Of a stretch of 46,090 bases of DNA, positions 27,147 to 35,867 are shown one piece after another; the first letter of the stretch is position 1, and every line of letters begins with the position of its first letter. The notes under the pieces were generated by a model. The model was not told the origin of the DNA, made no database searches, and saw only the letters and a list, made by a program, of their open reading frames with translations. Location: the NCBI GenBank assembly GCA_016703335.1, contig JADJCG010000012.1, forward strand, positions 1-46,090, in the 5' to 3' direction. This stretch comes from Caulobacteraceae bacterium. GTDB taxonomy: Bacteria; Pseudomonadota; Alphaproteobacteria; Caulobacterales; Aquidulcibacteraceae. Made by a program: the position numbers and the translations under genes.

Positions 27147-27560
27147 GATATGAGGATGCCCGGCGCGATGTTCGCAGTGATGTGAGGTGGTCAATGCGGG
27201 CGATCACGCGCTCATAGCGCGCAGCGTCCGTCTCGCGGGTCGCGCGTTGCCCGTGAGAGAGGCGCTTCTCGCGCAACATGCGCGCGCGTTATAGCAAGCT
27301 TTGGCCCATACGGGACGATGACGGGCGGTGAAGCGCATTAGGGCGGCGCGTCGGCTCACAAAGCGCCAGCGCCGGCTGATCAGAGCCCTCGAAAGCAGCG
27401 ATTGAAAAGTGCTTGTATGAAGTCTGCGCCGAGCACTGTCACTTTCGAGGGTGCGCGATAGGTTCATGTCTTGGGCCGTTTGTGTGCCCGCGCGAGAGCT
27501 GCGTGTTCACGATCTAAGTTCGTATAATTCGAGCTTTGCGAACTTTGAGCGGCGTCGAGA

Positions 27561-27911
27561 TCATCGCCGCAGGACAACGGCGATGGCGCTTTCGAGCGTT
27601 TCCCAATCGAACGGTTTAGCCACCGACGCGTCGGCGCCCGCGGCGCGCGCCCGCGCCAGTACCTCGGGGCCCGCGCCTGAGACGGCAACAATCGGTGTTG
27701 CTGGCAGGCGCGTGCGCAGCAGGGCGACGATCGCCGCGTCGCCGAGCCCGGGTAATTGTAGGTCGGTGATGGCGAGGTCGGGCGTCGCGTCTCTGATGAT
27801 GGCCGCTGCAGCATGTTCAGCGCCATGCACACCCTCTCCACGGCGGCGCCCATCCGGCGCCTGGTGCAGAATGCGCAGAGATCGCTCGCATAGGGTTGAC
27901 TTGGGCGGCAT
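27561..27911 (-). CDS. Atypical response regulator receiver protein
   Basis: The C-terminal two thirds are a clear receiver domain: PDLAITDLQLPGLGDAAIVA with the phospho-acceptor Asp in ITDLQLPG, TPIVAVSGAGPEVLARARAA with the conserved Ser/Thr in VSG, and GADASVAKPFDWETLESAIA with the KPF lysine. The N-terminal part, which should carry the acidic pair after a VLVVDDE strand, instead reads SLRILHQAPDGRR, so either an indel hides it or the acidic pocket is degenerate. No output domain. It is divergent from the YaiO operon about 350 bases away and may act on it. Confidence 0.75.
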   Translation of the reverse strand: MPPKSTLCERSLRILHQAPDGRRRGEGVHGAEHAAAAIIRDATPDLAITDLQLPGLGDAAIVALLRTRLPATPIVAVSGAGPEVLARARAAGADASVAKPFDWETLESAIAVVLRR

Positions 27912-28269
27912 TTTACATCGGCCGCACCGGCTAGGCCTTTAGCGCTAGATGGCGGGGGTTAGCCGGATCGCCGCCATCGGCCAGCGGGACGAGCGCTGGT
28001 CCTGGTGTGTCGCGTCCAGTCAAGCACTCGGGCGCAAATAACTGCGGCTGCACCACGGGGACGGCTCGGTGTGGTCGTCGCTGGTCAGTGCCGCCTACGC
28101 TTTAGAGCCTCCATCTTCCGACGCAAACTCCAGGCCGCCCGCACTGCGAGTGAGGGGCGCGTGTGCGGCTGCCGACGCACATTGGGTCACGGGCCCGCGG
28201 GTCACACTAATTTCATCGTTAATCTGCATCCTTCACTGTCGTCGATTCGAGGTCGAAAGATGTATAAAG

Positions 28270-29355
28270 ATGTATGCAGACCTCCCGACTACGATCATCG
28301 AGTGCGCGCCTCAGCAATCGCAAGATCTGGCGGGCGAAGCCGCTCTAGCGAGGGCAAACGCCGCGCGACTGATGGGCGACAACGCCGGCGCCGAGTGCAC
28401 GCTCCAAGGGTTGCTCTCAGTCGAGCCGCAAAATGCCGACGCCTGGGTTCAACTCGGACTGGTCCACGCGGCGTCTGGTGATGCAGTGCGTTCGCGGTCC
28501 GCCTTCCTACACGCTCTGGAAATCGCGCCCGATTACGACGACGCGAAACTCGGACTTGCGCAACTTGCGTACAGATCGGGCGATCTGGCGGGCGCGCGGG
28601 CTTGGCTGCAGCGGATCGCCCCGGTTCGGCGCCACGATCCTGAGATCACGGCATTTGCCGAGTCCCTGTCTGCTTCGCCGGTCGGACGCGGCGTTTGGCG
28701 TGTCGATGCTTTCGCCGCCTACAGTAGTCTTTCCGACGACTTGGCGCCGTGGCAGGAAGCCTCTCTCGCGGTGACGCGCCGAGAAGGGGCAAACTCGCTC
28801 GGCGTCGCAGTCGAGCGGGTTACGCGCTTCGACAGCTCCGATCTCTATGGTGAAGTGCGCGCCGCCCGCGCGACAAGCGGCACGACGTGGGCGATAGCGC
28901 TCGGCGGCGCCTCACATCCCCAGTTTAGGCCGGAGGCGCTCGTGCGACTCGAGTTCGAGACGCGAGAGGACGCCAACTGGAGTTTTGGCGGCGCCGTGAC
29001 AATGGCGCGCTACGGCGTCGGCGAGATCGACCACCTCGGATTGCGCGTCGCTCATATGCTCCGCGATGGCGTACGCGCCAGCGTCCAGACCGTCGTCGTT
29101 CGCGACGAGGCCGACGCGTTCGAACTGGCTATGGGATCGGCGCCGTCTGGCGGTGCACGAAAGGGATCGAGATCTCCGCCATCTGGTCGGACGCGCCCGA
29201 ATCCTCCGAGGCGCCCCATCGACGTCCGGTCGCTTGCCTTCGGTATTGCGCTCGACGTCGCGCCAGACCTCCGGCTGCGTGTGGGAGGTCTGCACGAGGA
29301 GCGCGACGCGTTCGATCGCTCCGAGCTGTCGATTGCCGTAGCGCGGGTGTTCTGA
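28270..29355 (+). CDS. TPR protein with YaiO-type outer-membrane beta-barrel
   Basis: TPR helices come first: ALARANAARLMGDNAGAECT, NADAWVQLGLVHAASGDAVR and DDAKLGLAQLAYRSGDLAGA. Then alternating-pattern beta strands follow (WRVDAFAAYSSLSDD, NSLGVAVERVTRFDSSDLYG, RPEALVRLEFETRED, RLRVGGLHEERDAFDRSELS), ending in F at 29355 as outer-membrane proteins do. This is the YaiO plan. Two compensating indels (about 29130 and 29220) garble some 30 residues, where the other frame reads YGIGAVW and EISAIWSD. The ATG at 28270 gives no signal peptide; another ATG ten bases earlier is out of frame, so the N-terminus is probably damaged. The next gene starts one base after the stop. Confidence 0.75.
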   Translation: MYADLPTTIIECAPQQSQDLAGEAALARANAARLMGDNAGAECTLQGLLSVEPQNADAWVQLGLVHAASGDAVRSRSAFLHALEIAPDYDDAKLGLAQLAYRSGDLAGARAWLQRIAPVRRHDPEITAFAESLSASPVGRGVWRVDAFAAYSSLSDDLAPWQEASLAVTRREGANSLGVAVERVTRFDSSDLYGEVRAARATSGTTWAIALGGASHPQFRPEALVRLEFETREDANWSFGGAVTMARYGVGEIDHLGLRVAHMLRDGVRASVQTVVVRDEADAFELAMGSAPSGGARKGSRSPPSGRTRPNPPRRPIDVRSLAFGIALDVAPDLRLRVGGLHEERDAFDRSELSIAVARVF

Positions 29356-29356
29356 A

Positions 29357-30394
29357 GTGCTCAACCCGCTGGCGCTCATTTGGACCGCGTCGCTCGTATT
29401 GGTGCTGCTTGCCTTCGCCGCGCTTGCGACCTTGATCCTCGCACGACTGGTGCGCGAGCGCGAAGAACGCGCTGATCCCGATCGCCGCGCGCGCATTTCG
29501 AAATCGCTATTGCACTACGCGGCGGCGGGCGGCGACCGGCCAGTGTTGCCGATCTCCAATCGGAGCGAGCGGCAGGTTGTCGTCGAGACCGCTCTGCACG
29601 CCATCCCGATCATGCGCGGCCCGGCCAGGGTGCGGCTGGTTGAACTGCTTCGCAGCATCGGCTTCGCGCGACGATTGCGTCGCCATGAGGCCCGCGGAAG
29701 CATGCGCGATCGCCTCTTGGCCCTGGAGGGACTTATCTGTTCCCGGATGTCGAGACCCTTGCAACATTGCATCGCGCCGAACAAGCGCGCGATTTGCGCA
29801 TTTGGCTGACCGCTCTGCGCACGCGCGCCCAGATCGGGCCCGGGCCCGATCTGGCGGAGCTCCTCAAGCTCGTAGACCGTCCCGGCGCCAGGCGGGCGCC
29901 AATCATGCACGATCTCCTCGCTGCACGTGTGCAGAAGGATCTTCCGGAGGCGCTTTGCGCGCTCCGGGCCGAGTTGCCTGGCCTAACCCGTGCGCTGGTG
30001 ATCCGTGCGATCGGGGAAACGCGTCAGGCGCAAGCACTGGATCCGTTGCGTGTCGCCCTTGGCAATTCGGATCCGGCGGTGCGCTCGGCGGCGGCGGGGA
30101 GCGCTGGGTGAGCTCGGATTGGACGCCGCCGCTGACGGGCTTGCGCAAGCTACATGCGACGTTGACTGGCGCGTGCGACTCAAAGCCAGCGAAGCGATTG
30201 GCCGGCTGGGCCTTTGGCGGCGCGCAGATTGTCTTGCGCCCTTGCTGGACGACCCAGTGTGGTGGGTCCGCTTCCGCGCCGAGGAGGCGTTGAAACGCCT
30301 CAGCCCGCCAAGCCGGCAGGAGCCAGACCAAGTCACAGCGGGCGCGAGGGCCAAGCGTCGAGCCGTATCGACTGCGCGCGAACGCCGCCGATGA
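29357..30394 (+). CDS. Membrane-anchored HEAT-repeat protein, frameshifted
   Basis: The GTG start at 29357 follows the YaiO stop directly. The N-terminal helix PLALIWTASLVLVLLAFAAL anchors it, followed by a charged ARLVREREERADPDRRARIS segment. The HEAT-like helices include RVRLVELLRSIGFARRLRRH, then after a shift LHRAEQARDLRIWLTALRTR, RALVIRAIGETRQAQALDPL and ALGNSDPAVRSAAAG. After another shift come GALGELGLDAAADGLAQATC and DPVWWVRFRAEEALKRLSPP. Two indels. HEAT proteins in this position probably scaffold the glycosyltransferase. The stop overlaps the start of the next gene (ATGA at 30391-30394). Confidence 0.78.
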
Positions 30395-31872
30395 ATGCTG
30401 CGCTCTATCCTGACGTGGTCATCATCCTCGCCAAGGCGATCGCCAGCGTCATCATTGGCGTGGGGCTCGTGCAGAACGCAGTGTATCTGTTGCAGCTCGT
30501 CATAGCGCAGCGCGCTCTGGCCGACGAACCGCCGGAGCCGCGCGTGCGCACCTTGTGGCGCCGGAGCGCCGCCAATGCGCCGCCGATCGCGCTCCTCGCG
30601 CCAGCCTACAATGAAGAACGAACGATCGAGAACAGCGCCCGCTCGCTGCTTGCGCTCGATTACCCCGAATTTGAAGTCATCGTCATCAATGACGGATCCA
30701 AGGACGACACGCTTGATGTGCTCAAGCGGGCCTTCGCGCTTGAGCTGGCGCCACGCGACTACGCCACACCCCTCGCGCACGCCGAGATCAGAGCGATCTA
30801 CCGCTCGACGAACTGCGAAGGCTTGATCGTTATCGATAAAGACAATGGCGGCAAAGCCGATGCGCTCAACGCGGGCTCAACCTCGCGCGCGCGCTCCAAT
30901 CGTTTGCTCGATGGACGCCGATCTGATCCTTGAGCCCGACGCTTTGCTGCGCGCGGTTCAGCCCTTCGTCGAGGACCCGCAGAATGTCGTGGCCACGGGC
31001 GGCACAGTCCGCATCGCCAATGGCTGCGTCGTTCGCGACGGACGCGTGGTGGAGATCGGCGTTCCTGGCAACATCTGGGCGCTGCTGCAGACGGTCGAGT
31101 ACCTGCGCGCCTTCCTCCTGGCTCGGTTGGCTTGGAGCAAGGTGGGCGCGCTCACCATCGTATCGGGCGCGTTTGGCCTGTTTCGCCGATCGGTTCTGAT
31201 CGAGGTCGGCGGCTACGCGCAGAATACCGTCGGTGAAGACATGGAGCTCATCGTTCGCCTGCACCGCCACTTCCGCGAGCTCGGGCGGCCTTACCGCATC
31301 GCCTTCGTGCCCGAGCCCGTATGCTGGACCGAGGCGCCGGAGACCCTCGCCATGCTGGCGCGGCAGAGAGCGCGCTGGCACAGGGGCGCGCTGGAAACCT
31401 TCTTCAGTCATCGCGCCATGTTGTTCAATCCACGCTATGGCCGGATCGGCATGCTCGGCATGGGCCAAGTGCTTCTGTTTGATGTGGTGGGACCGATCGT
31501 CGAAATCGCCGGTTACGTGCTCATGCCGACTGTGTGGCTCCTCGGCGTTCTGTCGTTCGATTATCTGCTCGCATATTCGCGCTCACGTTCGCAATGGGCG
31601 TGGCGATCAGCGTCGGGTCGCTTGCGCTTGAGGAGGCGGAGCTGCGCCGCTTTCCGAGGGCCAGCGATCTGGTGACGCTGGCGCTCGCAGCCGTGCTTGA
31701 GAATTTCGGTTACCGCCAGCTCAATTCACTTTGGCGAATGCGCGGCCTCTGGCAGTGGGCGCGTGGTGTGCAGTCTTGGGGCGAGATGTCGCGCAAGGGA
31801 TTCCGTGCGGCGACACCAGCGGGCGACGCGCCAACGCGCCGGAGCCAGCGAGCACTGCGAGCGCCGGATTGA
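30391..31872 (+). CDS. Membrane-embedded family 2 glycosyltransferase, frameshifted
   Basis: Processive-type inner-membrane GT2. The N-terminal helix is IILAKAIASVIIGVGLVQNA. The GT-A domain starts PPIALLAPAYNEERTIENSA, with EFEVIVINDGSKDDTLDVLK and KDNGGKADALNAG. After one shift the DxD motif is SMDADLILEPDALLRAV, the base motif is NTVGEDMELIVRLHRHFREL and the Q-x-x-RW-like motif is RQRARWHRG. C-terminal helices (MGQVLLFDVVGPIVEIAGYV, VWLLGVLSFDYLL, then FALTFAMGVAISVGSLALEE) form the export pore side, and the gene ends at 31872. Two indels. With YaiO and HEAT proteins it forms an exopolysaccharide synthesis and export unit; the sugar is unknown. Confidence 0.85.
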
Positions 31873-32042
31873 AAAAAGGGCGTCATTGACGCGGGGTTCC
31901 ACCGCAGCGTTGTGCGTTGCCGTCCTCACTGAAGGCACTCCCCAACAAGGGTGTGCACGCGTAATGCTGTCGTCCGAAACGTGTGCTCGACGCGAGCTTC
32001 ACCTTCGGCGGAGACCACGCGGCCACGACGAAGGTTGTGCAA

Positions 32043-32513
32043 TCAACGCTGCGGTTGGAGGCGCGCATCGGATGAGTGAATTGGCGCGCGCGAGTGAGTC
32101 AATTGACTGGCGGCACTTAGGGTCTCGTTCAAAACGGGGTCACCATCGCGCAACTGAAAGGCCTGATCGAGCGCGAGCACCAGGACGACAACAACCTCAT
32201 CGACCGGCGGCGCTCCGGAGTCTGCGCAATCTGTCAGGTACGTGCCAAGCATGTCGGCAAGCGCGCCAACAGACTGTCGCCCCACCGTCCCCGCAAGCCC
32301 CCTTATTTGGTGCGCGATGCCAAAGACGATCGATGTATCGAGTGGCGCCGACTTGGCTGCGGCGCGCAGTGTGATGCGACGATCTTGAAGGGCGGCCTCT
32401 ATCGCCGGCGTTACTGCGTCCAAGCCTCTTTGGGCTTCGAGGATGAGCGTCGTGCGATCAAGCGCACAGGCGGGTCCTCCCATTTTGTCTTGAAGTTGCG
32501 TGGCGTTCTTCAT
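32043..32513 (-). CDS. Hpt (histidine phosphotransfer) domain protein
   Basis: Intact 156 residues. The phospho-histidine helix is FGIAHQIRGLAGTVGRQSVG, matching the A-H-x-(L/I)-(K/R)-G-x-x-x-x-(V/L)-G Hpt motif, followed by ALADMLGTYLTDCADSG as the second helix. The N-terminal 60 residues (LILEAQRGLDAVTPAIEAAL) are helical and less typical. It has no kinase domain. The ATG overlaps the TGA of the upstream response regulator by one base (TGATG), so both are made together and probably exchange phosphate in a phosphorelay. Confidence 0.85.
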   Translation of the reverse strand: MKNATQLQDKMGGPACALDRTTLILEAQRGLDAVTPAIEAALQDRRITLRAAAKSAPLDTSIVFGIAHQIRGLAGTVGRQSVGALADMLGTYLTDCADSGAPPVDEVVVVLVLALDQAFQLRDGDPVLNETLSAASQLTHSRAPIHSSDARLQPQR

Positions 32514-33064
32514 CAAATGGCTTGCCTTGGTTTGATCGAGTCGAGGTCGAGTTCATTTCGGTCCCCCTCTCGCCGGCGTGGGCCATCGTAGGCCGGATCC
32601 GTCCGTCTGCGTCTGTCGGGCCCGGCGTAGGTCGTCGCGCGCACGAATGGGCGGGGCCGGTCAACGGCAGCGATCAGCCGATCTAGCAGTCCCTTTATGG
32701 TGAGGGGTTTGGCCAGGATTTCGGAAGCGCCGGCGTCTCGCGCGGCAAGCACGCGCGGCATGTCGGAGAACGCAGTCATGAGGAGGATCGGCATGTCCGC
32801 TGCAGACGGCGGCAGCCGATGGCGAAGTCGCGCAATAAGCTTGGCGCCACTTTCCCGCGGCATGTCGAAGTCAACGATCAAAATGTCCGGCTGTCGGCCT
32901 TGGAGAATTTCCCAGGCAGCCTCGGCGCAATCGGCTTCGTGGGTGCGCTGAAAACCAAATCCGCGCAACAGCGCGATTGTAAGCTCGCGCATGTGCCGAC
33001 AATCATCAACCACGAGAACTGAAAGGGTCGAAAATCCATTCAATGTCAGAAACCCAAGCCGCAT
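32513..33064 (-). CDS. Single-domain response regulator with C-terminal tail
   Basis: Intact 183 residues. The receiver domain is TLSVLVVDDCRHMRELTIAL (acidic pair DD), PDILIVDFDMPRESGAKLIA (phospho-acceptor Asp), MPILLMTAFSDMPRVLAARD (Thr) and GASEILAKPLTIKGLLDRLI (Lys). A charged 45-residue tail (PDRRRRTDPAYDGPRRREGD) replaces an output domain; such a PDRRRR segment is common in alphaproteobacterial receivers that work with Hpt proteins. Coupled to the Hpt gene downstream. Divergent from the next regulator across a 143-base gap with a GCGACC/GGTCGC hairpin. Confidence 0.9.
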   Translation of the reverse strand: MRLGFLTLNGFSTLSVLVVDDCRHMRELTIALLRGFGFQRTHEADCAEAAWEILQGRQPDILIVDFDMPRESGAKLIARLRHRLPPSAADMPILLMTAFSDMPRVLAARDAGASEILAKPLTIKGLLDRLIAAVDRPRPFVRATTYAGPDRRRRTDPAYDGPRRREGDRNELDLDSIKPRQAI

Positions 33065-33207
33065 TAGAGCAAAGCCTGCGCCTAGTTACTCTGCCGTTAA
33101 GGACTCTGCGGCGACCACGCGCGGGGTCGCTGATCATTCCGAATGCGCAACGCGGCGGCCGGAGGCACCTTGTCGTGCGCGGTCCGCAGTCCTACTGAGG
33201 CTGTGCA

Positions 33208-33642
33208 ATGTCTACATCGAGACTGCCTGCGGGGGCTTCTTGCCTCCAACCGTCGAAGGCGTTGCGCATCCTCGTGGCCGAGGATGATGAGATTCAGCAA
33301 AAGATACTCACGCACGTCCTCGCGCCGCTTCACTTCGAGCTTGCTATTGTCGCTGATGGACGTGCGGCATTGGAACTGCTCGACTGCGAACCGTTCGATC
33401 TTATCGTGATGGATGAACAGATGGCGCGAATGAACGGACTGAGCGCCGTCCGCGAAATCCGCCAACGGGAAAAGATGACGAACGCGAAGCGGCTCCCCAT
33501 TATCATACTGAGTGCTCATGCTTCAGCACGACAGCGCGCCGCAGCACTGGACGCCGGTGCAGACGCGCATGCGGCGAAGCCAATCAACCCAGAGACGCTG
33601 ATTAATGAGATTCTTCGGCTCGCCAAGCAAGGGCGCGAATAG
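33208..33642 (+). CDS. CheY-like response regulator
   Basis: Intact 144 residues. RILVAEDDEIQQKILTHVLA gives the acidic pair, DLIVMDEQMARMNGLSAVRE the phospho-acceptor Asp, PIIILSAHASARQRAAALDA the Ser, and GADAHAAKPINPETLINEIL the Lys. No output domain. The E-D-D-E-x-x-Q and MDEQM-x-x-MNG pattern is typical of receivers partnered with hybrid kinases, yet no kinase is nearby. It is the only forward-strand regulator in the cluster. Confidence 0.9.
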   Translation: MSTSRLPAGASCLQPSKALRILVAEDDEIQQKILTHVLAPLHFELAIVADGRAALELLDCEPFDLIVMDEQMARMNGLSAVREIRQREKMTNAKRLPIIILSAHASARQRAAALDAGADAHAAKPINPETLINEILRLAKQGRE

Positions 33643-33669
33643 CGACATTGGCAGGTTGGCTGGTGAAGC

Positions 33670-33990
33670 TTAGGACGCGAGCAGCTGACAGCTATTCTCA
33701 AGCACCGGTCGGGCTAGCATGAGGGCGTCAAGCCTGCTGGCCACGCCCAGTTTCTCGACGATCGCGCCCATGTGCGACTTCACGGTCGCTTCGGAGAGGT
33801 CAAGCTCAGCCGCCACTTGCTTGTGCAGATGCCCATCCATGGACGAGATCAGCACGCGAAGTTCCGCCGCAGAGAAGGTCTGTCGAGACGCCCGCGCAGA
33901 TCGGTCGTCTGGCTGTCCTCGTTCACCTGATCGGAAACGAGAAACGCAGTGTCACCGCAACACTGCACGCCGCCTCCGTCATTCCACGAG
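33670..33990 (-). pseudogene. Truncated NarL/LuxR-type response regulator (duplicate of 35160-35804)
   Basis: The last 62 codons are in one frame: VLISSMDGHLHKQVAAELDL, SEATVKSHMGAIVEKLGVAS and RLDALMLARPVLENSCQLLA, a LuxR-type HTH. They match the C-terminus of the complete regulator at 35160 in about 44 of 61 positions. Upstream, similarity continues through short, out-of-frame pieces (GMTEAACSV and a GDTAF-like stretch) to about 33990 and then stops, so the receiver domain is missing. Even with indels corrected it cannot be full length because the next gene ends at 34074. Either a decayed duplicate or a free-standing HTH protein starting at 33855. Confidence 0.7.
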
Positions 33991-34073
33991 GCGACCAAAG
34001 GCACGTCGAGTGTATTTCGTGAGCGCAGTACAACGACGGCAGACGCAGGCGGGTCTCGAAATATCGGCGCCGC

Positions 34074-34760
34074 CTACATTTGGGAGCCTGTATCTTCCCA
34101 CGCAAAGCCCACGCCGCGCACGGTCTTCATAACCGCGCCTGCGCCGTGCTCCTGCAATTTGAGCCGAAGCCGACTCACGAGGTGATCGACAGCGACTTCG
34201 CCGGCGTCCTCGGCGATGCCGACTTCGGTGATGATCTGGCCGCGGGTGAGAACCACGTTCGGTCGCCGCGCCAGCAAGGCCAGCAATCGCCACTCATTCG
34301 CGGTGACCACACATTCCGCATCACCGACAAATACACGCCGCGCATCGAAGTGCAGAGTCATCACTCCACGCCTTAGCACAGCCTCACGCATGGCCTGCGG
34401 CCTTCGCAGCAAAGCTCGAACGCGCGCAGACAACTCAACGATCGAAAACGGCTTGGTCAGGTAGTCGTCGGCGCCCGCCTCCAGGCCTTCGACGCGTTGC
34501 TCGAGAGACCTAGACGCGGTTAGAAACAAGGCCGGGGTCGCCAGCCCTTCGGCGCGCAGGGTGCGTAGCGCCGCCGCGCAATCCCCGCCCGGCATGTGCC
34601 GATCGAAAATCCAGAGGTGGAACGGCTCTTCTCGCGCCCGCAGAAGCGTCTCGGCGATCGTCGCCGCCTCTGCGACCACATAGCCCTGTTCTCGCAGACC
34701 TTGGGCAATGAAGTCCCGTAGGATGGCGTCGTCATCGGCAGCGAGGATGCGCGCGGTCAT
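34074..34760 (-). CDS. OmpR/PhoB-type response regulator
   Basis: Intact. The likely start is MTARILAADDDAILRDFIAQ at 34760; an upstream in-frame ATG at 34787 adds nine residues. The receiver motifs are ADDD, LWIFDRHMPGGDCAAALRTL (phospho-acceptor Asp), TPALFLTASRSLEQRVEGLE (Thr) and GADDYLTKPFSIVELSARVR (Lys). The winged-helix output domain is VVTANEWRLLALLARRPNVV, LTRGQIITEVGIAEDAGEVA and VDHLVSRLRLKLQEHGAGAV with the end MKTVRGVGFAWE. It binds DNA as a dimer after phosphorylation; no cognate kinase is in the window. Confidence 0.92.
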   Translation of the reverse strand: MTARILAADDDAILRDFIAQGLREQGYVVAEAATIAETLLRAREEPFHLWIFDRHMPGGDCAAALRTLRAEGLATPALFLTASRSLEQRVEGLEAGADDYLTKPFSIVELSARVRALLRRPQAMREAVLRRGVMTLHFDARRVFVGDAECVVTANEWRLLALLARRPNVVLTRGQIITEVGIAEDAGEVAVDHLVSRLRLKLQEHGAGAVMKTVRGVGFAWEDTGSQM

Positions 34761-35159
34761 TGGGGTCCAAGGAAACCACGATTTCACGCTCGCGCGAAGA
34801 GATTGCGAAATGAATCGGGCAGGGAAAAGTCAATGCAGGCGGGCGCCCCAGCCCCATCATTGGCCCTACGCCTGCGCCTTTCTGCGAAAGCAGGGCGTCA
34901 GCCGCCCCGCGCGCGCACAAACTAGGGCGTCCGCGCAGTACCCTGCGCGGGCGCTCTTTCTTGTTGCACTAGCCACGACGGTCAATCTCGACGACTTGGG
35001 GCGAGGCGAGGGTATGCCTTCGCCATCTTCGCGACGTTGACGCGATCCATCGTCGGTCTGACTTCCATGATCGCGTCCACGGTCAAGTCTTTCCGGAGGT
35101 GCTCGAATACGGTTTCGACGCTTCAGGTTGTTCGACTTGATCTGCGGCGCCCGCTGCCT
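34761..35159. other. 400-base gap without a supported gene; one hairpin
   Basis: Between the OmpR-type and NarL-type regulators. The only clear structure is CCGCGCAG (34931-34938) pairing with CTGCGCGG (34943-34950) followed on the plus strand by CTCTTTCTTGTT, which resembles a terminator although no forward gene precedes it. A short reverse frame (MEVRPTMDRVNVAKMAKAYP) ending near 34990 is open but too short and unplaced to call. Confidence 0.5.
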
Positions 35160-35804
35160 TCAAGCGGCGAGCAACTCACCCGTACCTGCCAGGATCGGCC
35201 GGGCAAGCATCAAGGCGTCAAGTCGGCTTGGCACGCCCAGTTTGCGGATAACCGCACTCATGTGCCCCTTCACCGTCGCCTCCGACAAGCCCATGTCCGC
35301 CGCCACCTGCTTGTGCAATCGCCCATCCATTGACGAAATCAGGACGCGAAGCTCAGCCGCAGAGAGTCTATCGAGTTGCTCTCTTAGAATCGTCGTCTGA
35401 TCGTCTTCATCCACCTGTTCGGGAAAAGCCGTGTCGCCTCGCAGCATCGCGCACACCGCGTCTGTCATTGCCAATGGACTCAGGGATTTCGACAAAAAGC
35501 CCGCGGCGCCCAACGACCGAGCCTTCGCGATTGTAGCTTGATCCTGCCTGGCTGAAATCAGCGCTATCGGCGCCCCGCGCGTCAGTTGGCGCATGAGCAG
35601 GAGTCCCGAATAGCCTCTGGCGTCGGGGAGCATGAGGTCGAGCAACACGAGCGAAAGCCGGCGCAGGCGGATCGCTTGCTGCATGGCTGAGACGAGCGTC
35701 GGTGCGATGACGACATCGCAATGTGGGATGGCGGCGCAGATGCGCAGCCGGAGCGCCCGAGCCGTCAGCTCGTGATCGTCCACAATAAGAATGGTGGGTG
35801 ACAT
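35160..35804 (-). CDS. NarL/FixJ-type response regulator
   Basis: Intact 214 residues from MSPTILIVDDHELTARALRL at 35804, with an AGAGGTCAAGAA stretch upstream as ribosome site. The receiver domain has VDDHE, LVLLDLMLPDARGYSGLLLM (phospho-acceptor Asp), APIALISARQDQATIAKARS (Ser) and GAAGFLSKSLSPLAMTDAVC (Lys). The LuxR-type output HTH is RLSAAELRVLISSMDGRLHK, QVAADMGLSEATVKGHMSAV and IRKLGVPSRLDALMLARPIL. It is transcribed divergently from the DUF11 operon and is the most natural candidate for its regulator; the shared 235-base region carries repeated motifs. Confidence 0.93.
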   Translation of the reverse strand: MSPTILIVDDHELTARALRLRICAAIPHCDVVIAPTLVSAMQQAIRLRRLSLVLLDLMLPDARGYSGLLLMRQLTRGAPIALISARQDQATIAKARSLGAAGFLSKSLSPLAMTDAVCAMLRGDTAFPEQVDEDDQTTILREQLDRLSAAELRVLISSMDGRLHKQVAADMGLSEATVKGHMSAVIRKLGVPSRLDALMLARPILAGTGELLAA

Positions 35805-35867
35805 GATGTTTTCTTGACCTCTTCGCGGGCGTCCCGGGGTCGTAATAACCGCGCGAAGGATAATATT

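Larger units (their letters stand above)
17932..27150. mobile_element. Integrative/mobilisable genomic island next to tRNA-Gly
   Basis: About 9.2 kb in which all recognised genes lie on the reverse strand. Plasmid- or conjugation-type families dominate: relaxase, serine recombinase remnant, TraF peptidase, ArdC antirestriction protein, SSB-like protein and ParB-family protein, with cargo (formylglycine-generating-enzyme-fold lipoprotein, small hypotheticals). It starts right at the 3' end of tRNA-Gly. I did not find a second copy of the tRNA 3' end in the window, so the right boundary is set only by the change of gene content near 27150-27560. No intact integrase and no type IV secretion genes are present, so this looks mobilisable or decayed, not self-transmissible. 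Confidence 0.65.

Noticed and set aside
17932..27150. Complete conjugative element (ICE)
   Set aside because: No type IV secretion genes, coupling protein or intact integrase are present; only a relaxase and accessory transfer genes.
27204..27467. Arg-rich reverse open frame of 87 codons
   Set aside because: The composition is that of a shadow frame in GC-rich DNA (Arg, Ser, Ala), with no family, no ribosome site and no neighbour support.
34790..35040. Forward frame of 110 codons between two regulators
   Set aside because: Arg/Ala/Ser-rich with no family pattern, and it crosses a terminator-like hairpin at 34931-34950.
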